From positions 3,472,001-3,536,000 of the forward strand of contig JBAIAC010000057.1 in the NCBI GenBank assembly GCA_037349315.1: a stretch of DNA of 64,000 nucleotides, given 5' to 3'. A model generated the notes under the pieces. That model was given only the letters and a program-made list of their open reading frames with translations, did no database searches and was not told the origin of the DNA. Within the stretch, counting starts at the first letter, position 1. Every line of letters begins with the position of its first letter. Both the position numbers and the translations under genes were made by a program. Below are positions 20,333-32,639 of the stretch, piece after piece. The stretch is from Chelydra serpentina. Its lineage: Eukaryota > Chordata > Testudines > Chelydridae.

Positions 20333-23300
20333 ATGGCGCTCGTCTTCCCCGCCATCCGGGTGCTGCTCGGCCTCTTCTTCCTGCTTACCGGGGTGGTGAA
20401 GCTGACGGACCAGATCTCGGCCGAGCTCTACCAGCAGCTGGTGAGTGAGGGGGGCTTGCACCGGGCGCTGCCCCCCACCCACCCCGGGGGGCTTGCACCG
20501 GGCGCTGCTTCCGACCCCTGGGGCTTGCACCGCGCTCGGCCCCGGCCCCTGGGGCTTGCACCGGGCGCTGCTTCCGACCCCTGGGGCTTGCACCGCGCTC
20601 GGCCCCGGCCCCTGGGGCTTGCACCGCGCTCGGCCCCGGCCCCTGGGGCTTGCACCGGGCGCTGCTTCCGACCCCTGGGGCTTGCACCGCGCTCGGCCCC
20701 GGCCCCTGGGGCTTGCACCGCGCTCGGCCCCGGCCCCTGGGGCTTGCACCGGGCGCTGCTTCCGACCCCGGGGGGCTTGCACCGGGCGCTGCTTCCGACC
20801 CCGGGGGGCTTGCACCGCGCTCGGCCCCGGCCCCGGGGGGCTTGCACCGGGCGCTGCCCCCCACCCACCCCGGGGGGCTTGCACCGGGCGCTGCCCCCCA
20901 CCCACCCCGGGGGGCTTGCACCGGGCGCTGCCCCCCACCCACCCCGGGGGGCTTGCACCGGGCGCTGCCCCCCACCCACCCCGGGGGGCTTGCACCGGGC
21001 GCTGCCCCCCACCCACCCCGGGGGGCTTGCAGCGGGCTCCGGCGGGGGAATCGGGGCTCGTCTTGCAAAACCGCCACGGCTGAGCGTGGGCTGGGCTCCG
21101 GGGGCGGGGCGGGGAGTTGTTTGCTCCAGGCTCCTGCAAGCAGCCGGCTGGGGCGGCGCCCCCTTCCCTGCCCGCGAGCGCCCGGGCTGGGAGCTGGGTC
21201 CTAGCGGGTCGCCTGGAGGGCGGGAGCTGGGTCGGTTTCGTTTTCCGCCCTGGGCGGGAACCGGGCTCGGCAAGCGGGGCTCGCACCCCTGCAGCCTCCG
21301 AGCGGCTCCCTGGGAGTCTGACCCCGGACCAGTGGGGCTGGGCAGCGGCGGCTGGCGAGCCCCGACCCCATGACCGCTCCCTGTCTCTGGCTAGGACTCT
21401 GGGCAGCCGGCCTGGCAAGTCTCCCCCTCCCTGCACCAGGGAGCCTCGGGGGGGATTTCCACCTCCCCCTTTCCCATTGCCACTGTGCGTTTAACACACA
21501 CACACACCCCGCACCTCCGGATTGTGGGGCGGGCGAGTGCCGCCCCCCCCCCCCTTTACACACACCTCACCCCCGGATTGTGGGGCGTTCCCTTGTGATG
21601 GGTGCTTTGTCTTCTTGGAGTGCTGCAGTCCTGGGGGGCAGCACCTCATTGTGGGCGGGGCTGGAGTAGGATCAGGGCCCCAGAGTGAAACATTTACCAC
21701 CCAGCATTGGCACAACTTACAAACCCGTATCAAGAGAGACCAAAACCTCCACTTAACATTGCACTCTGCCTGGAAGCTTGTTACACATTAAACCCTAGGA
21801 CTGCAGAGTTGGCAGGGGTTGGAGAAATTATCTTTTCTTTCCCGCATGTTTGTTTCTTTGCATGTCTAACAGCATGTTGCCTGTAGTCACTTGCCCTGTT
21901 CCCTGGTCTAGTCAGTAAGTTTCCCCCTGTTGGTTGTGCAGCTTTCTCACAGCAGCAGGGGAAAGCAAAGCAAAAATTCCCCCCCAAAATAGTATTTGCA
22001 AACCCACAACTGGTGGGGGAACCGGGCCAAAGGTGGCATCTGAAAGGGCTGTAACTGGCTTGAGCTGGGGTGGTCCAGCGGCTAGGGGTCAGACGAACTG
22101 GGTTCTGTGTCTCACCTCTGTCACCGGGGTCAGATTTTCCAACACCGCTCAGCACCAACAGTGTGAGCTGGGGCGGGCGCACGGATTGTCAGGGAGCTCT
22201 GATCGTGGGCTGCGTGTTGGCTGCCGAGCAATCTGGAAAATGTAACGCCGTCCATGGATGCAGGGGAACTGCAGTCAGCCCCTCAAGTAGGCGCAGGGTT
22301 CGGTTATAAACCACCACTTGGAAAGTGCCGGGGCTACGGCAAACTGATTCTATGTTACCCTTCCATGTCAGAGTTGTGGAGCCCCGACCTGTGCCGTTCT
22401 CGGGAGAGTAAGCGCTCTCCAGAGTCACGTAGGCAAGGACTGTCCAGCGATCAGCAGGTTGGGTGCTGAGCTTGGAAAATCGGACCCCAGATGTGGGTGC
22501 TGAGCACTTGAAAATGGGGGGTGTCAGGGTTCCCTCCCCACTCTAAACTCTAGGGTAAAGATGTGGGGACCCGCATTCAGAGCCCCTAAGCTTATTTTTA
22601 CCAGCTTAGGGTAAACCCCCCCCAAGGTACAAAATTCCCTGCACCCCGAGAAATGCTTCTTGCTGCCACCATCAAATGTCTAACAGGAATCCAGGAAAGG
22701 AATCACTTGAACTTCCCTCCCCCCCAAAATGCCCCCTCAAGCCGTACACCCCCTTTCCTGGGGAAGCTTGAGAACAATCTCCCAACCAATTGGTTACACA
22801 GTGATCTAAAAACCCACCCCCTGGGTTTTAACACTATAGAAAACAGTCAACTTCTTAAAAGAAGGATTTTATTAAAAATAAAGAAGGTAAAATCATCTCT
22901 GTAAAATCAGGATGGTAACTATTTCACAGGGCACTATATTTCCAAACTCAGAGAGATTTCCCCCTCTGGACAAAACCTTAACGTTACAGAAAACCATGAA
23001 TACCTCCCCCCCCTTTCCCTTTCTAACACAGGGGATGCACCAAGCAAAAATAAACAGAAATCTATACGCTATGCTATCTAAACTTACTTCAGAAAAGGGA
23101 GGTTTGATTTTCTGTAGGTTCCTTCTGTCTTCCAAGATCACTCTCTCTCAGACAAAGACACTCACTAAAACCTTCCCCCCTCCCAAAGTTTGAAAGTATC
23201 TTGTCCCCTTATTGGTCAGATGCCAGCCAGGTCAGGTGTCAGTCTGGCTACCTGCATTTCTTAACCCGTTACTGGAAAGAGGATTTTATAGCACTGCATC

Positions 23301-26300
23301 AGACCCTCTCCCCCTTCCCTTCATATTTATGACAGGGGGCCTGCCTGATTCTGGTCTCCAGTCCACCCGTGTCAACCAGGACTTAGCTCCATGGAGTTGC
23401 ACTGGCTTTACACCTGTACAGGTGAATGCAGGCTCTGGCTCACGGTGCTTACTATCGGTCGCTAGTAGTGTGGGATTGTTATGGCCATTTTTCAGGAACC
23501 GCCCGTATCGCTCTGTGGCGCCCTGCCAAGAGGCTTTGCAGAAACTAACTGACGAGAGAAGAAGTCGTTCACTAATCTGCCAGTGAACTTTCCCCGACGT
23601 GACACACGCATAAATGAACTTTGATTTAAGCTGAGGCTGACAGGGCATAGAGGAGCAAAGAGCAGAGGTTTCCAGTGCTCTGTGGCTAAGGAGCAATATT
23701 GCCAGCTGGCAAAAACGATCACGGGAGGAGAGTTCTAGCACTGGAATGTCACCTAGCGCTGCCGTGAAATAAACTGGCCACTTCAGAGCAGCAATGCATT
23801 CTCTGCCACCTGGAAAAATGCCACCTGAAGCGTTGATGACTTAGTCCTTATGGCCCCTTCCATCCAGAGAGCACGTAGCTGCCCACAATGGGAAGTATCA
23901 TTCGCCCCATTCTATAGACGGGGGACGTAATTTGCCCAAGGTGACCCACTGATTTAGTGTCAGAGCTAGGGAGAGAACCCAGGAGTCCTGGCTGCCTAAG
24001 CCCCCCACTCAGTGCACTGTAAGAGCCCGTATAATTAAAATTTCCTAGAGTGGTTGTGGAGAGGATTCTTAACTACGCCCCCTCCCCCTGCTCCCAAGAA
24101 AGAACCTCGGGCCAGTCCAAAAGCAGCCTGGAGATGCAGGTTGGAGTTCCAAGCGCAGCGCTGCTAGACTGGGGCCCTCTTCAGGCACAGAGCGGGCGTC
24201 CCAGGGTTGAATTTGCTGTTGGATTGGAAGGGCCGGGTGCTTGTTTCACAGCCTGGCTGGGCGCTGAGCACGTCAGAAAGCCTGGCTGGAGGTGTTGGGA
24301 AAGAGGTTGGGCAGGCAGCCTGGGAAAGTGGGATCCTACGGGATGGGAAGGGGCTGGTCAGAGCGCGGGCGGAAGGGGGGATTTCAGGTGGGGTAAGAAT
24401 TTGCTACACTGCAGGGCAGATTGTTGGTGCTTAACAGATAAATAAATACATTCCTTGTAGGCCTAGGGCCTGATTTCCATCAGTGCTGCCCCATTGACGG
24501 CCCTTGGGGGCACCTAGCGCTACTGCAGACAGGCCCTTTAATTGGGAGCCCCCCCGCTGCCTTTCTAGACCTCAAAGCAAGGGGCGCCCTGCTCCTTTCC
24601 TAGCCCCCCCCGGTGGGCTCTTGGCTGCAGAAGGGGGCCGCCCATCTCCTCTTTCCCAAGGACCATGCACTGTGACTGAGCCACCGCCGTGCCGTGGGCC
24701 CAAACGCCCCGTTCCCGGGGAGGGAACCGCCACGGCCCCACCCGCTGACTAACGCTTTTCCCCGTTCCAGAAGTCCCAGTTTGTGCAGTTCGCCGACGTC
24801 TTCCCCCTGAAGGAGTTTGGCTACAAGCCGGAGCCGGGGCAGTACCTGCAGGTGGTCGGCTGGATCGAGGTGGTGGCCGGGGCGCTGCTGGCCTTTGGGC
24901 CCCAGCTCCTGCAGGAGATCAGCAACTTCGTGCTCACCATCGTCATGATCGGTAGGTGTCAGCCGCTGGGCTCCTGGGTGGAGTCGGCCAGCGGGGGATG
25001 TACCCCCTCCCCTCCCCCCAGGGAGTCCCGGCTTTCGCTGCGGGAGCCCCAGAGTTGGTATTTTCTCCTCTGTGGGGATGCCACCCCGTCCTCCAGAGCT
25101 CCCAGCCCAGCCGCCAGCTCTCCGGGAAAGGGGCTAGGATTCCCTTTGGAGCAGCCTCAGGTGGGCGATGCCCCCTCCCTCCCCAGAGGCTGGGTGCAGG
25201 GTCCCCACGCTATCTCCAGCCCTGAGGCAGCGGCACCTCGAATGGCAGGCTCTGCCCACCTGAGCGGTGCCCTGGCGTAGGTGTGGCTACATAACCCGCT
25301 GAAAGACGCCCAGTGTCCTGAGCCAGAGATAGAAAAGGTCAGTCAGGGCTGTGCTCTCGGCAGCTTGCTTCCTGCGGGAAGTTCCCAGGGGCTTGGCCTG
25401 GTTGCAGGAGTGGGGCTTCCACCAAGTCCTTCTGCCCTGATATTCAACCTAGATTTTCTACTCCCTCCATCTCCTCCTATTCACACCTGTCGGCCAGCCC
25501 CTGATGGGCATAAATCCTCGCCAGCCGTCTCCCTTCTCGCACCCGGCACCAAGTCTCCTCAGAGCGGCTGTGGAACAGTTCGGAGTTAATGGGGGGGGTC
25601 GCAATGAAAGGTGGGCAGCAGTCTGCACCACGCCAGCAACCTAAGGGTTAAAGGCAAGCGCCCTTGACGAGGGAGGCTATTCAGGGTGAAAGGCTGCTGT
25701 TTCCATCTCTTGTCCCTGGCAGGATTCACCTAGCCAGGGGGGGTTGGCTGATAACAATGTGTCCAAATGGCTCCGTGCAGGGGATTTACTGCTGCTGCTT
25801 TGACCAGATCCGTGGCAAGGTTAATTGGAAGAGAGAGTGGAAAGCAGTTTAGAGTCATGTCTGGGTCCCTTTGGCCCTGACTCCATGCTGTGTTGCTCAC
25901 AGGGGCGCGGTCTGGTGTGGGGAGGGGCAACGGGGCCTTTACGTCCCCTCTGGGGATTCTGGGACATGATCTGCCCCCTCCAGCAGAAATTAGAGTATCC
26001 CCAGAGGCTGCTCTAAATGTACTGTCCCCTAAAGACAGCACCACCGCCCCAGAATAGCAACCCCCATCCCCTCCTCAGCATGACCCCAAGGCCTGCAGGG
26101 TGAGCCCAGCAGGGACGTTGGGCAGGCACCATCCCACCTCAGGGCCTGGTCAGCATCTGTGGGGTTCAAAAACTATCCCCCAAAGAGAACCCTCTGCGCC
26201 CGACCCAGGGTGCTGTACCCTGCCTGAGTGTGCAGAGTGCCTGAGACAATAGCTCCTAGAGGGGTGAATTGCCCCCATCCCTCTCATGGGGTCTGTTGAC

Positions 26301-26578
26301 TCTGAAGTGTAATGACAACGGTTCAAAGCCACGGGGCCACCGTTTGGAGCCGGGTAGCTTTGGACTGCTGGTGAAGGGGTGGCTCTGACCTTTCATCGGT
26401 CCATCTCCTGACTCTTCCCCAGCATGTTTTCTTCTCTGTCTCCCCAGGTGCCATCTACACCTTGCTGGTGCTGAAGGAGCCCTTAGCCATGTGTGCCCCG
26501 GCTACCATCTGCCTGGGCCTCCTGCTGCTGCTCAACATACGAGGAAGGGGGAACAGGGCCAAGTCCAAGTTTGAGTGA
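20333..26578 (+). CDS. TMEM35B: Transmembrane protein 35B, three coding exons
   Basis: The coding exons are 20333-20440 (36 codons, donor GTGAGT), 24771-24951 (acceptor CCCCGTTCCAG, donor GTAGGT, phase 1) and 26448-26578 (acceptor CTCCCCAG, stop TGA). The product is 139 residues. Residues 1-36 hold a hydrophobic first helix ending in GVVKLTDQIS. Residues 37-63 include FVQFADVFPLKEFGYKP, the hallmark of TMEM35B. Helices 2-4 lie at about 64-78, 84-104 and 108-127 (the last reads CLGLLLLLNI). From memory, the human protein is similar throughout these parts but has a longer basic C-terminus, whereas this one ends RAKSKFE. TMEM35A (NACHO) is an ER chaperone for nicotinic receptors; the role of TMEM35B is less clear, and DoxX-like membrane topology is inferred. 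Intron 1 (4.3 kb) carries a minisatellite and a solo LTR. Confidence 0.93.
20451..21040. repeat. GC-rich minisatellite in TMEM35B intron 1, 17 units of three types
   Basis: Each unit begins GGGGCTTGCACCG. Type A continues GGCGCTGCCCCCCACCCACC (about 36-37 bp), type B GGCGCTGCTTCCGACCCC (32-34 bp) and type C CGCTCGGCCCCGGCCCC (about 31 bp). The order from left to right is A B C B C C B C C B B C A A A A A, then a partial unit. The array begins 10 bp after the splice donor. It creates long open frames on both strands that are not genes. Confidence 0.95.
22522..23334 (-). mobile_element. Solo LTR of an endogenous retrovirus, 813 bp, with 5-bp target duplication
   Basis: The element runs TGTCAGGG...TTTATGACA, so both strands start TG and end CA. 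GGGGG flanks both sides (22517-22521 and 23335-23339), the 5-bp duplication of retroviral integration. On the minus strand a CTATAAAATCC TATA motif lies near the start, which suggests minus-strand orientation. No internal viral gene remains, so this is the product of LTR-LTR recombination. It sits in TMEM35B intron 1. The sequence matches an abundant turtle LTR from memory. Confidence 0.85.
23882..24005 (-). repeat. MIR-like/tRNA-derived SINE fragment
   Basis: CCCATTCTATAGACGGGGG, TTTGCCCAAGGTGACCCAC and GAGAACCCAGGAGTCCTGGC form the reverse complement of the SINE core and tail. Confidence 0.65.
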
Positions 26579-28085
26579 CTGGAATGAAATGGGGGGGTGG
26601 GGGTGCTGGATTGGCAGGAAATGATGTCACCCCCCCCTCCCCCAACAAAGTGTTGCAGTGACATGGCTTCCTGCCGATGAACTCGCCGCTTATGCGCAGT
26701 ACAAACTCTAAAGCTCCTGGTGAGGGACCAGCAGGCCCTGCTGGCGGAACTGGGGCCCAGTGCTGACTAGTCCAGGGGGCCGGGGGTACCTGCGGCAGTT
26801 GTGTGCAGAGCATGGGGAGCAGCTGCCCGGCTGGGAGCTTTGCGCAGAGGCTGGGAAGTTTCTCTTTGTGCCCTGGCTTTGCAGGTAGCCCGTCCTGGGT
26901 CATGGTGCATTGTGCTCTGACCTCATGGGGACGGGGGAGGGAAGCTCTGGAGTGCGCCCCAAATGGGTAACAGCCGTGTGAGTTCCCACAATGGGTCACC
27001 CTCCAGCGTGACCTGGGGTCAGTCGGGGGGGGAGAGGGGGGTCAAGCTCCCATGGCCTAGCGAGCTCTTCACTTCTCTGCCAGCTGGTGCTAGGGGGAGA
27101 GTCCCCCTAGTAACTGAGCTGAGACCCAGCAAACTCATCTCGCTTCCAGACAGCTCCTGGCTGGATTTGAACCGCTGACATCCCTTCGCTAATCCCCATC
27201 CAGGCCCTGTGGGGTGCTCTTGATGGGCATGTTTGCGGCTCCCATTCCTTGGGAGCTGCAGACAGCTTGGGTTTTCAGTGGAAACAGCTGAGGTGAGCAC
27301 AGCCTTCGGCTCCCGGGGGGCCCACCCTTCTCCGCTGGGCAGGGAGCGTGGTGTGTAAGGACTCGGTGCAGTGGGAATGAAGCAGGAACCTTCCAAACCT
27401 GCAACGTCCTTGCTGCTCAGAGCCAACGGAGATGCAGCTCGGTCCTCCGAGGCGGTGCCAGAAGGCTGCGGATCTTGCATCGGCTTCTCCGGGGTGGATG
27501 TCGTGAGGTCTCTCCACTCCGATGTCTGACTCCAGCCCAGGATCCTCCTCTGTTCAGGTCAGCCCCAAACCTGCACTGAGGTTCCACCATTGCCAGCAAG
27601 ACATCCTGCCCGCTCCGTTCTCCCTGCCTTCTGGGCCAAACCCCACGGGGTCGCTCCCTGAACGTGCCCTGCAGTCTCCGTTCTCCCCACACGCTGTCCT
27701 TGCCCCAGGAGCCAGCCTGGCTTCTCTCGCGCTGATTCCTTCAGTCTTCAAGGCTCCAGGGCTGATTCCCAGTGGCCTCCGGCGTTGCTTTTCCCTTCTC
27801 CCTGCTGCCCATCCAATGAGAGCCCAAGTCCCTTTGGTCCCAGGACCAGCCAACCTGGCAGACACAGGGCAGTGGGCAGCCGGCCGGCGCTGCGCTGGAT
27901 GCTCTGCCGGGGGTCAGGGGCTGCTCACTTTGGTCTGTCGCTAAGAATCGTATCGTGGTGCCCGTGCCCCATGGAACTGTCGGGCCGGACCTTGGGGGGG
28001 AGGAGGGGGGGAGGTGGTGCTGACTCTGCTCTGTACGGGGTCACATAGCGCTGGCTTTCAAATAAAACCTCTATTTCCAACGGGC
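26579..28085 (+). other. Probable 3' UTR of TMEM35B
   Basis: The first AATAAA downstream of the TMEM35B stop that I found lies at 28061-28066, giving a 3' UTR of about 1.5 kb. No other gene is seen in between. The end is an estimate, and an earlier non-canonical signal is possible. Confidence 0.5.
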
Positions 28086-28089
28086 TGCC

Positions 28090-29750
28090 TCTTGTTCTGC
28101 CCCCGGTCTCGGCCTCCGCAGCCAGCGGCTGCTGTAAATGGGGGCGGGGGGCGGGGGGTTGCTGCCATGGACTGTGCGATCCTCGTGGCTGAGGAATGGG
28201 AAAGGTACTGGGGCCCCCAGAATGGACCGAAATTGGTGCTTTGGAAATTAGGCCTAATGGGTAGGCAGAAAACGAGAGGCCGGACCATTCCACCCATCGC
28301 CCCTTTTGGGGCCCCTTAACAGAGGCTCGGGGAGAAAGGAAGGGGGGGACTCCTTGATACTCCAGTGCTTACACTTGGCCATTGCTGCACCAGCGAGGAC
28401 CCCAGCCTGCTATGTGTGAGATCCTGCTCTGTCTACCCCGCCCCCGGGTGTCTTTTTCCATCCAACCGCGATCATCCTGCTCTCCTCTCTCTTGGCTCTC
28501 ACCTGATCCCCTCAGGGCAAGATGGGACGGCCCAGCTGGCTTTGAGGAAGTGCCGTGAAGGAGAGGGACCTTCCGTGACCAACCAGATGCTGTCCCCAAC
28601 TGGGGAGGCAAGCCGGGGCCCAGAACAGCTGTCACGGCCGGCCTGCCAGCCCAAAGCATCCCTTCATAACTGATCAACCAGTCTGTATCCTGCGAATGTC
28701 AACAAAATCTGGATTTTTCCCCAACTGTGCTATTCTATCTCTTCTCTCCCTTCAGCGTCTGTGTTTTGTCAAATGCGGGAAACTGACGTTACTGACTCAA
28801 AATTGACCAGAACGACCCATTTCTTCCCCAGCTGGAGGGCTGCTTGGCAGAATGAGACTCTCACCCGTCATCACCCTCTCTAGAAAGAGACTTTGATCAG
28901 GTTTCATTATTTGTGTTGCATCATCCCTCGAGTCCAGTGTCAGTGTTTTGCCTTGTTTTGATTTTCCTTTTGCGGATTTGTCAGTAAATTTCTAGCCTTT
29001 GGCATGAATTTCCTGCGGTGTTTTCTGTAGTACCGAGCGGCCAAGATCTCCAGCTACCCACCGCATTTAGTGCTGTTTAATGTTGGACAGTGACAGGGTC
29101 ATGGTCATGCTTTGGGCCTGCACCGTCCATCCAAATTAATACAATGGCGTGGGCTGTGTTCAGTCACATGCAAGCGGGGAGCCCAGCCTAGCCTGCCCTG
29201 TCCTGCTACGCCATCCCCTGCTGCCTCAGGCCTGGGTCTCTACAGGGGGTTACTTTTCCCTTTCCTTGGCATGCTCAGTGCCGCTGTGCCTATGTTGGCA
29301 TCGGCCTGAGGTTGTAGCACCTGGCAAGAGGCAGGCGCCCATGTGGGATCAGGGGGCAGTTGCTGGCAATTCGGGGGGGGGAATGGGGAGGGACAAATCC
29401 CTGCCTTGCTCCCTCCGCTGCACCCCCCCACCCAGCAGCACTTCGCTTTACCGGCCCTGACAGCCCCCAGAGCCTGGCTGCGAGGGATTCTGGCTGCGAC
29501 AGGTGCGGCCGTGGCTCAGGATCCGGGGCGGGGAGGGGGGGCGGAGGACTGCTCATGCTGCAGCTGCCAGGCTGGGGTGGCTCTCTGGGAGTCCAGGCCC
29601 CTGGGGGACGCCTGAGGCTCAGGGCTTCCTGCTGGTTCCCCACCCCTGCCCCTCGCCCCTCCGTCACGTGTAACATTCCCAGCATTTTTCCCCAGCCCCT
29701 GTGGCTCCTACTCTTACAGGCACTGGATTCGCTTTCCTTCGTCGGCTGGT
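28090..29750. other. Intergenic, nothing identified
   Basis: GC-rich unique sequence with scattered short open frames of low coding likeness. No repeat with clear ends was found. Confidence 0.4.
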
Positions 29751-29760
29751 GTTCGCCGGG

Positions 29761-29937
29761 CGTCCAGCAGGACGGCTCCAGGGGCTGATACCCGCCGGGT
29801 GGGGCAGAGATGGGCCGGGCGTCCAGCAGGACGGCTCCAGGGGCTGATACCCGCCGGGTGGGGCAGAGATGGGCCGGGCGTCCAGCAGGACGGCTCCAGG
29901 GGCTGATACCCGCCGGGTGGGGCAGACAGGGGCCAGG
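29761..29937. repeat. 59-bp tandem repeat, three copies
   Basis: CGTCCAGCAGGACGGCTCCA recurs at 29761, 29820 and 29879, with near-identical unit sequence through GGGTGGGGCAGAGATGGGCC. The third copy diverges at its end. Confidence 0.95.
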
Positions 29938-30500
29938 GTTACCCTGCTCGGGGGCCGAGAGCAAGGTTTGGTCTCTGGTGAACCCATTAGCCCCCTTGCT
30001 GGCAGACCCCGAGGCCAAGGGCTGTGTAGCCCCAAGGACTGAGCTCCCTGCTTGGCCCTACCGGCGAAGGGTAGGGGCACGTTGGCAGGTGGGTCTATGC
30101 TTCTCCTCTGTCTTGGGGGCGAGGGGTACGGCCTGGGCTAGCACAGGGCCCCACAGCTTCCTAGCCCCAGGCAGGAGCCTGCCCGTCAGCCCCCGCTGCC
30201 CAGGGAGCAGTTTGCAGCGCAGACGAGACCCCCGGGCAGCAGAAGATCAGACAGAAACCGGCCTGTGGGCGGATGGCAGGTGAGGTGCAGCCGCTGTGGG
30301 GGCGGGAGCCAGGCAGCAAACTGGAGCCTCTGAGCTGTGTGCCGGACCAACTGTCACAGGGCCTGGGCGGGAGAGCCCCAGAGGGAGGGTGTGTGTACGT
30401 ACACAGCGCTGACAGCCTGAGAATATAGGCCCTGGTTCTCCATTGCCCTACATGGGTGTGGAAAGCAGCTCAGAATAGTGGCACTCACTGTGCACTGGGG

Positions 30501-30739
30501 CAGGGTTTCTCAAACTTCACTGCAGCGCGACCACCTCCTGAAAACAATTACTACACGGCCCCGGGAAAGGGGGACCAAAGCCCCAGTCCCGCCTCCCTGT
30601 GGGGGGGCAGAGCTTGAGGGCTTCAGCCGTGGGGAGTGGGGCTCGGATGCTGGCTTCAGCCCCGAGCTGCAGCAAGTCGAACACCAGCCCTGGTGACCCC
30701 GTTAAGATGGGGTCCTGACCCACAGTTTGAGAACTGCTG
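30501..30739. mobile_element. hAT-type MITE, 239 bp
   Basis: The left end CAGGGTTTCTCAAACTTCAC and the reverse complement of the right end, CAGCAGTTCTCAAACTGTGG, are hAT/Charlie-type terminal repeats. The flanks CACTGGGG and CACTAGTG match at 6 of 8 positions, consistent with an aged 8-bp duplication. There is no transposase. Confidence 0.8.
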
Positions 30740-30829
30740 CACTAGTGGAAACAGCTTCATCAGGAACAGGGCAGTGGAGAATCAAGCCCTTAGGATTTGC
30801 CAGGCGAGCTCAGACAGCATGTGTCTAGC

Positions 30830-31200
30830 TAACATCTGAGACCTCGGAGGAGGAGGAAATCCCTGTAATGCGCCTGATTCCCTGAATGGGATGGATTCCT
30901 TCCTGACCCCTACAGTTTACACTATGGAGCCTGGTATTTGATTACCATCATCATCCTACTTTGCAGAGATACCAAGGATAGGCTAAATCCTATCCACCTG
31001 CTGAACACCTGAAATGCCTGCTAGAGTCAGTGGGTTTGAGAGTGCTCAGGATCTGATCTTGGGTTAGTGATCCAGCCTCAGCATTTGCCTCAAAGAACTC
31101 CTGCAGCAGGGAGTTCTACAGCTCGATTATGTGCTGCATGAGAAAGCATTTTGAAAATAAAAGACGAGCCGTCTATGCTTCACCCTGATGCTAATGTGTC
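30830..31200 (-). mobile_element. CR1 3' fragment, antisense, diverged
   Basis: GGATTCCTTCCTGACCCCTA, then CTCAAAGAACTCCTGCAGCA and GGGAGTTCTACAGCTCGATT, follow the reverse complement of CR1 3' sequence in the right order. Confidence 0.55.
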
Positions 31201-31362
31201 TGAGTTGCCAGCACCCGATCATAGCCCAGTGAGCTGCTTGGCAAACTGCTGCTTGGTCAGATTTTCGCTGACGATCAAAAGGAATTATTTACCCCCTTCC
31301 CAAGCCTGAGACGAGTTTCTGTAACTGAGGCCAAAGGAGACCATGCGAGAGCCTCAGGGGCA

Positions 31363-31478
31363 TACGTGCTGGAACTAAGGGACTGCCGCACCCCCTGGCT
31401 TGAAGTGGTTTCATTATATATAGTTTGGTTCAATAGCTCTCAGCACCCCCACCACACCCATTGTTCCAGCCCCCCTGC
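31363..31478. mobile_element. Short MITE
   Basis: The block starts GTGCTGGAACTAAGGG and ends CATTGTTCCAGCCCC, whose reverse complement GGGGCTGGAACAATG gives a short terminal inverted repeat. The body resembles a turtle repeat I recall. Boundaries are approximate. Confidence 0.5.
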
Positions 31479-32639
31479 TCAGGGGCTTGGATCGGCACCT
31501 CTGACCCTCTTGCTCTTTGTTTCTGAGAACAGAGAATTAACTTCTGAGAAAGTCGTGGGCAGGACAACCTCTGAGAACCAGGTCGCTGCGCCCGTTGCCT
31601 CCGCCCCCGCCCACTCAAAAGGGAGTTCTGAGACCGGGGGAACACAGGAGGGGGGACACTCGACAGGCTTACTGAGGTGTTTATTGTGGAATCCCAGGGG
31701 AATGCAGCCAGGCCCAGAAAACGGCACCGGACCCCAGCTCTGGACATTTTGCTGCTGCTGAAATCCCCAGCTAACCCCAGCCTCAGAGGACAAACAGCCA
31801 TTGGGAGGATGATGCAGCAGTGACCTGGGAGGGCTTTTCTTGGTGTGTTTCTACTAGCATTGATTATTCAGTTACAGAGTGGATGGGAAGGAAGGTCCTT
31901 GGTGCACATAGTCTCCCTGTCTCAGCAAAGAGCCCCCCAGTGTCTGTGCTCATCACAGACCCCTAGCGGGGGCAGGAGTCTCCCATTGGCAGGGGTTCCA
32001 TTCTCCCAGCTCACAGTGAGCGTGGCAGGGATGCTTGGAGATCGGACCATTGGAGGTCCTATTGAACTGGTGCGAGCCAGTACAACATACTGTGTGTTAC
32101 ACTATTACTTCTCCTTATGTCTGCAAAGAAACCCCTGCAAAATGTGGCCCATACCGTGCTGTGAGCCTGAGTCTGCAGACAGACTGAAACGCCAAGAGGG
32201 ATGTGAGCATCGATCACCATGGCGTGTTGACTCTGAAACCTAATGACACATGTAAACAAACACCAGCATATTTCATTGCTGATCCTTTTGATCAAGAAGT
32301 CAGCGACACACTGTTTGTGGGTGGAGCTTGGCAGTGTGGGCGGAGCCTGAATAGAGGATGGCTCCATTTCCCTCTACAGCCTGACCTCTGCTGTATTGGA
32401 GGCCCTGGGGAGCAGTAAATTATTTACTCTCATGCTTCCCATTCACAAACGCAGAGCAGCAGGCCCGGTATTGGGTCTACAATCATACATTGGTACAGTG
32501 CCCATCTGTGTGGTTTCTGGGCGCACGCACCCATAGCTGGACAGGGGCCCACAGGTTCCAAAAGGAAACCAGCTAAGAACGTATTTCTTCCCTTCCAGCC
32601 AAGGTTCTGAAAGCACATTATAAGCATTAATTAACTTAC

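Noticed and set aside
20451..21040. CRISPR-like array
   Set aside because: Units are contiguous minisatellite repeats without unique spacers, in a vertebrate intron.
20072..21436. Long open frames on both strands (up to 454 codons on the minus strand, 346 on the plus strand)
   Set aside because: They are generated by the CpG-rich minisatellite, which lacks stops in several frames. The true coding exon here is only 20333-20440, with a clear donor.
29290..30080. Minus-strand frames of 242 and 138 codons
   Set aside because: They owe their length to the 59-bp triplication and GC-rich DNA, with no domain and no supporting splice sites.
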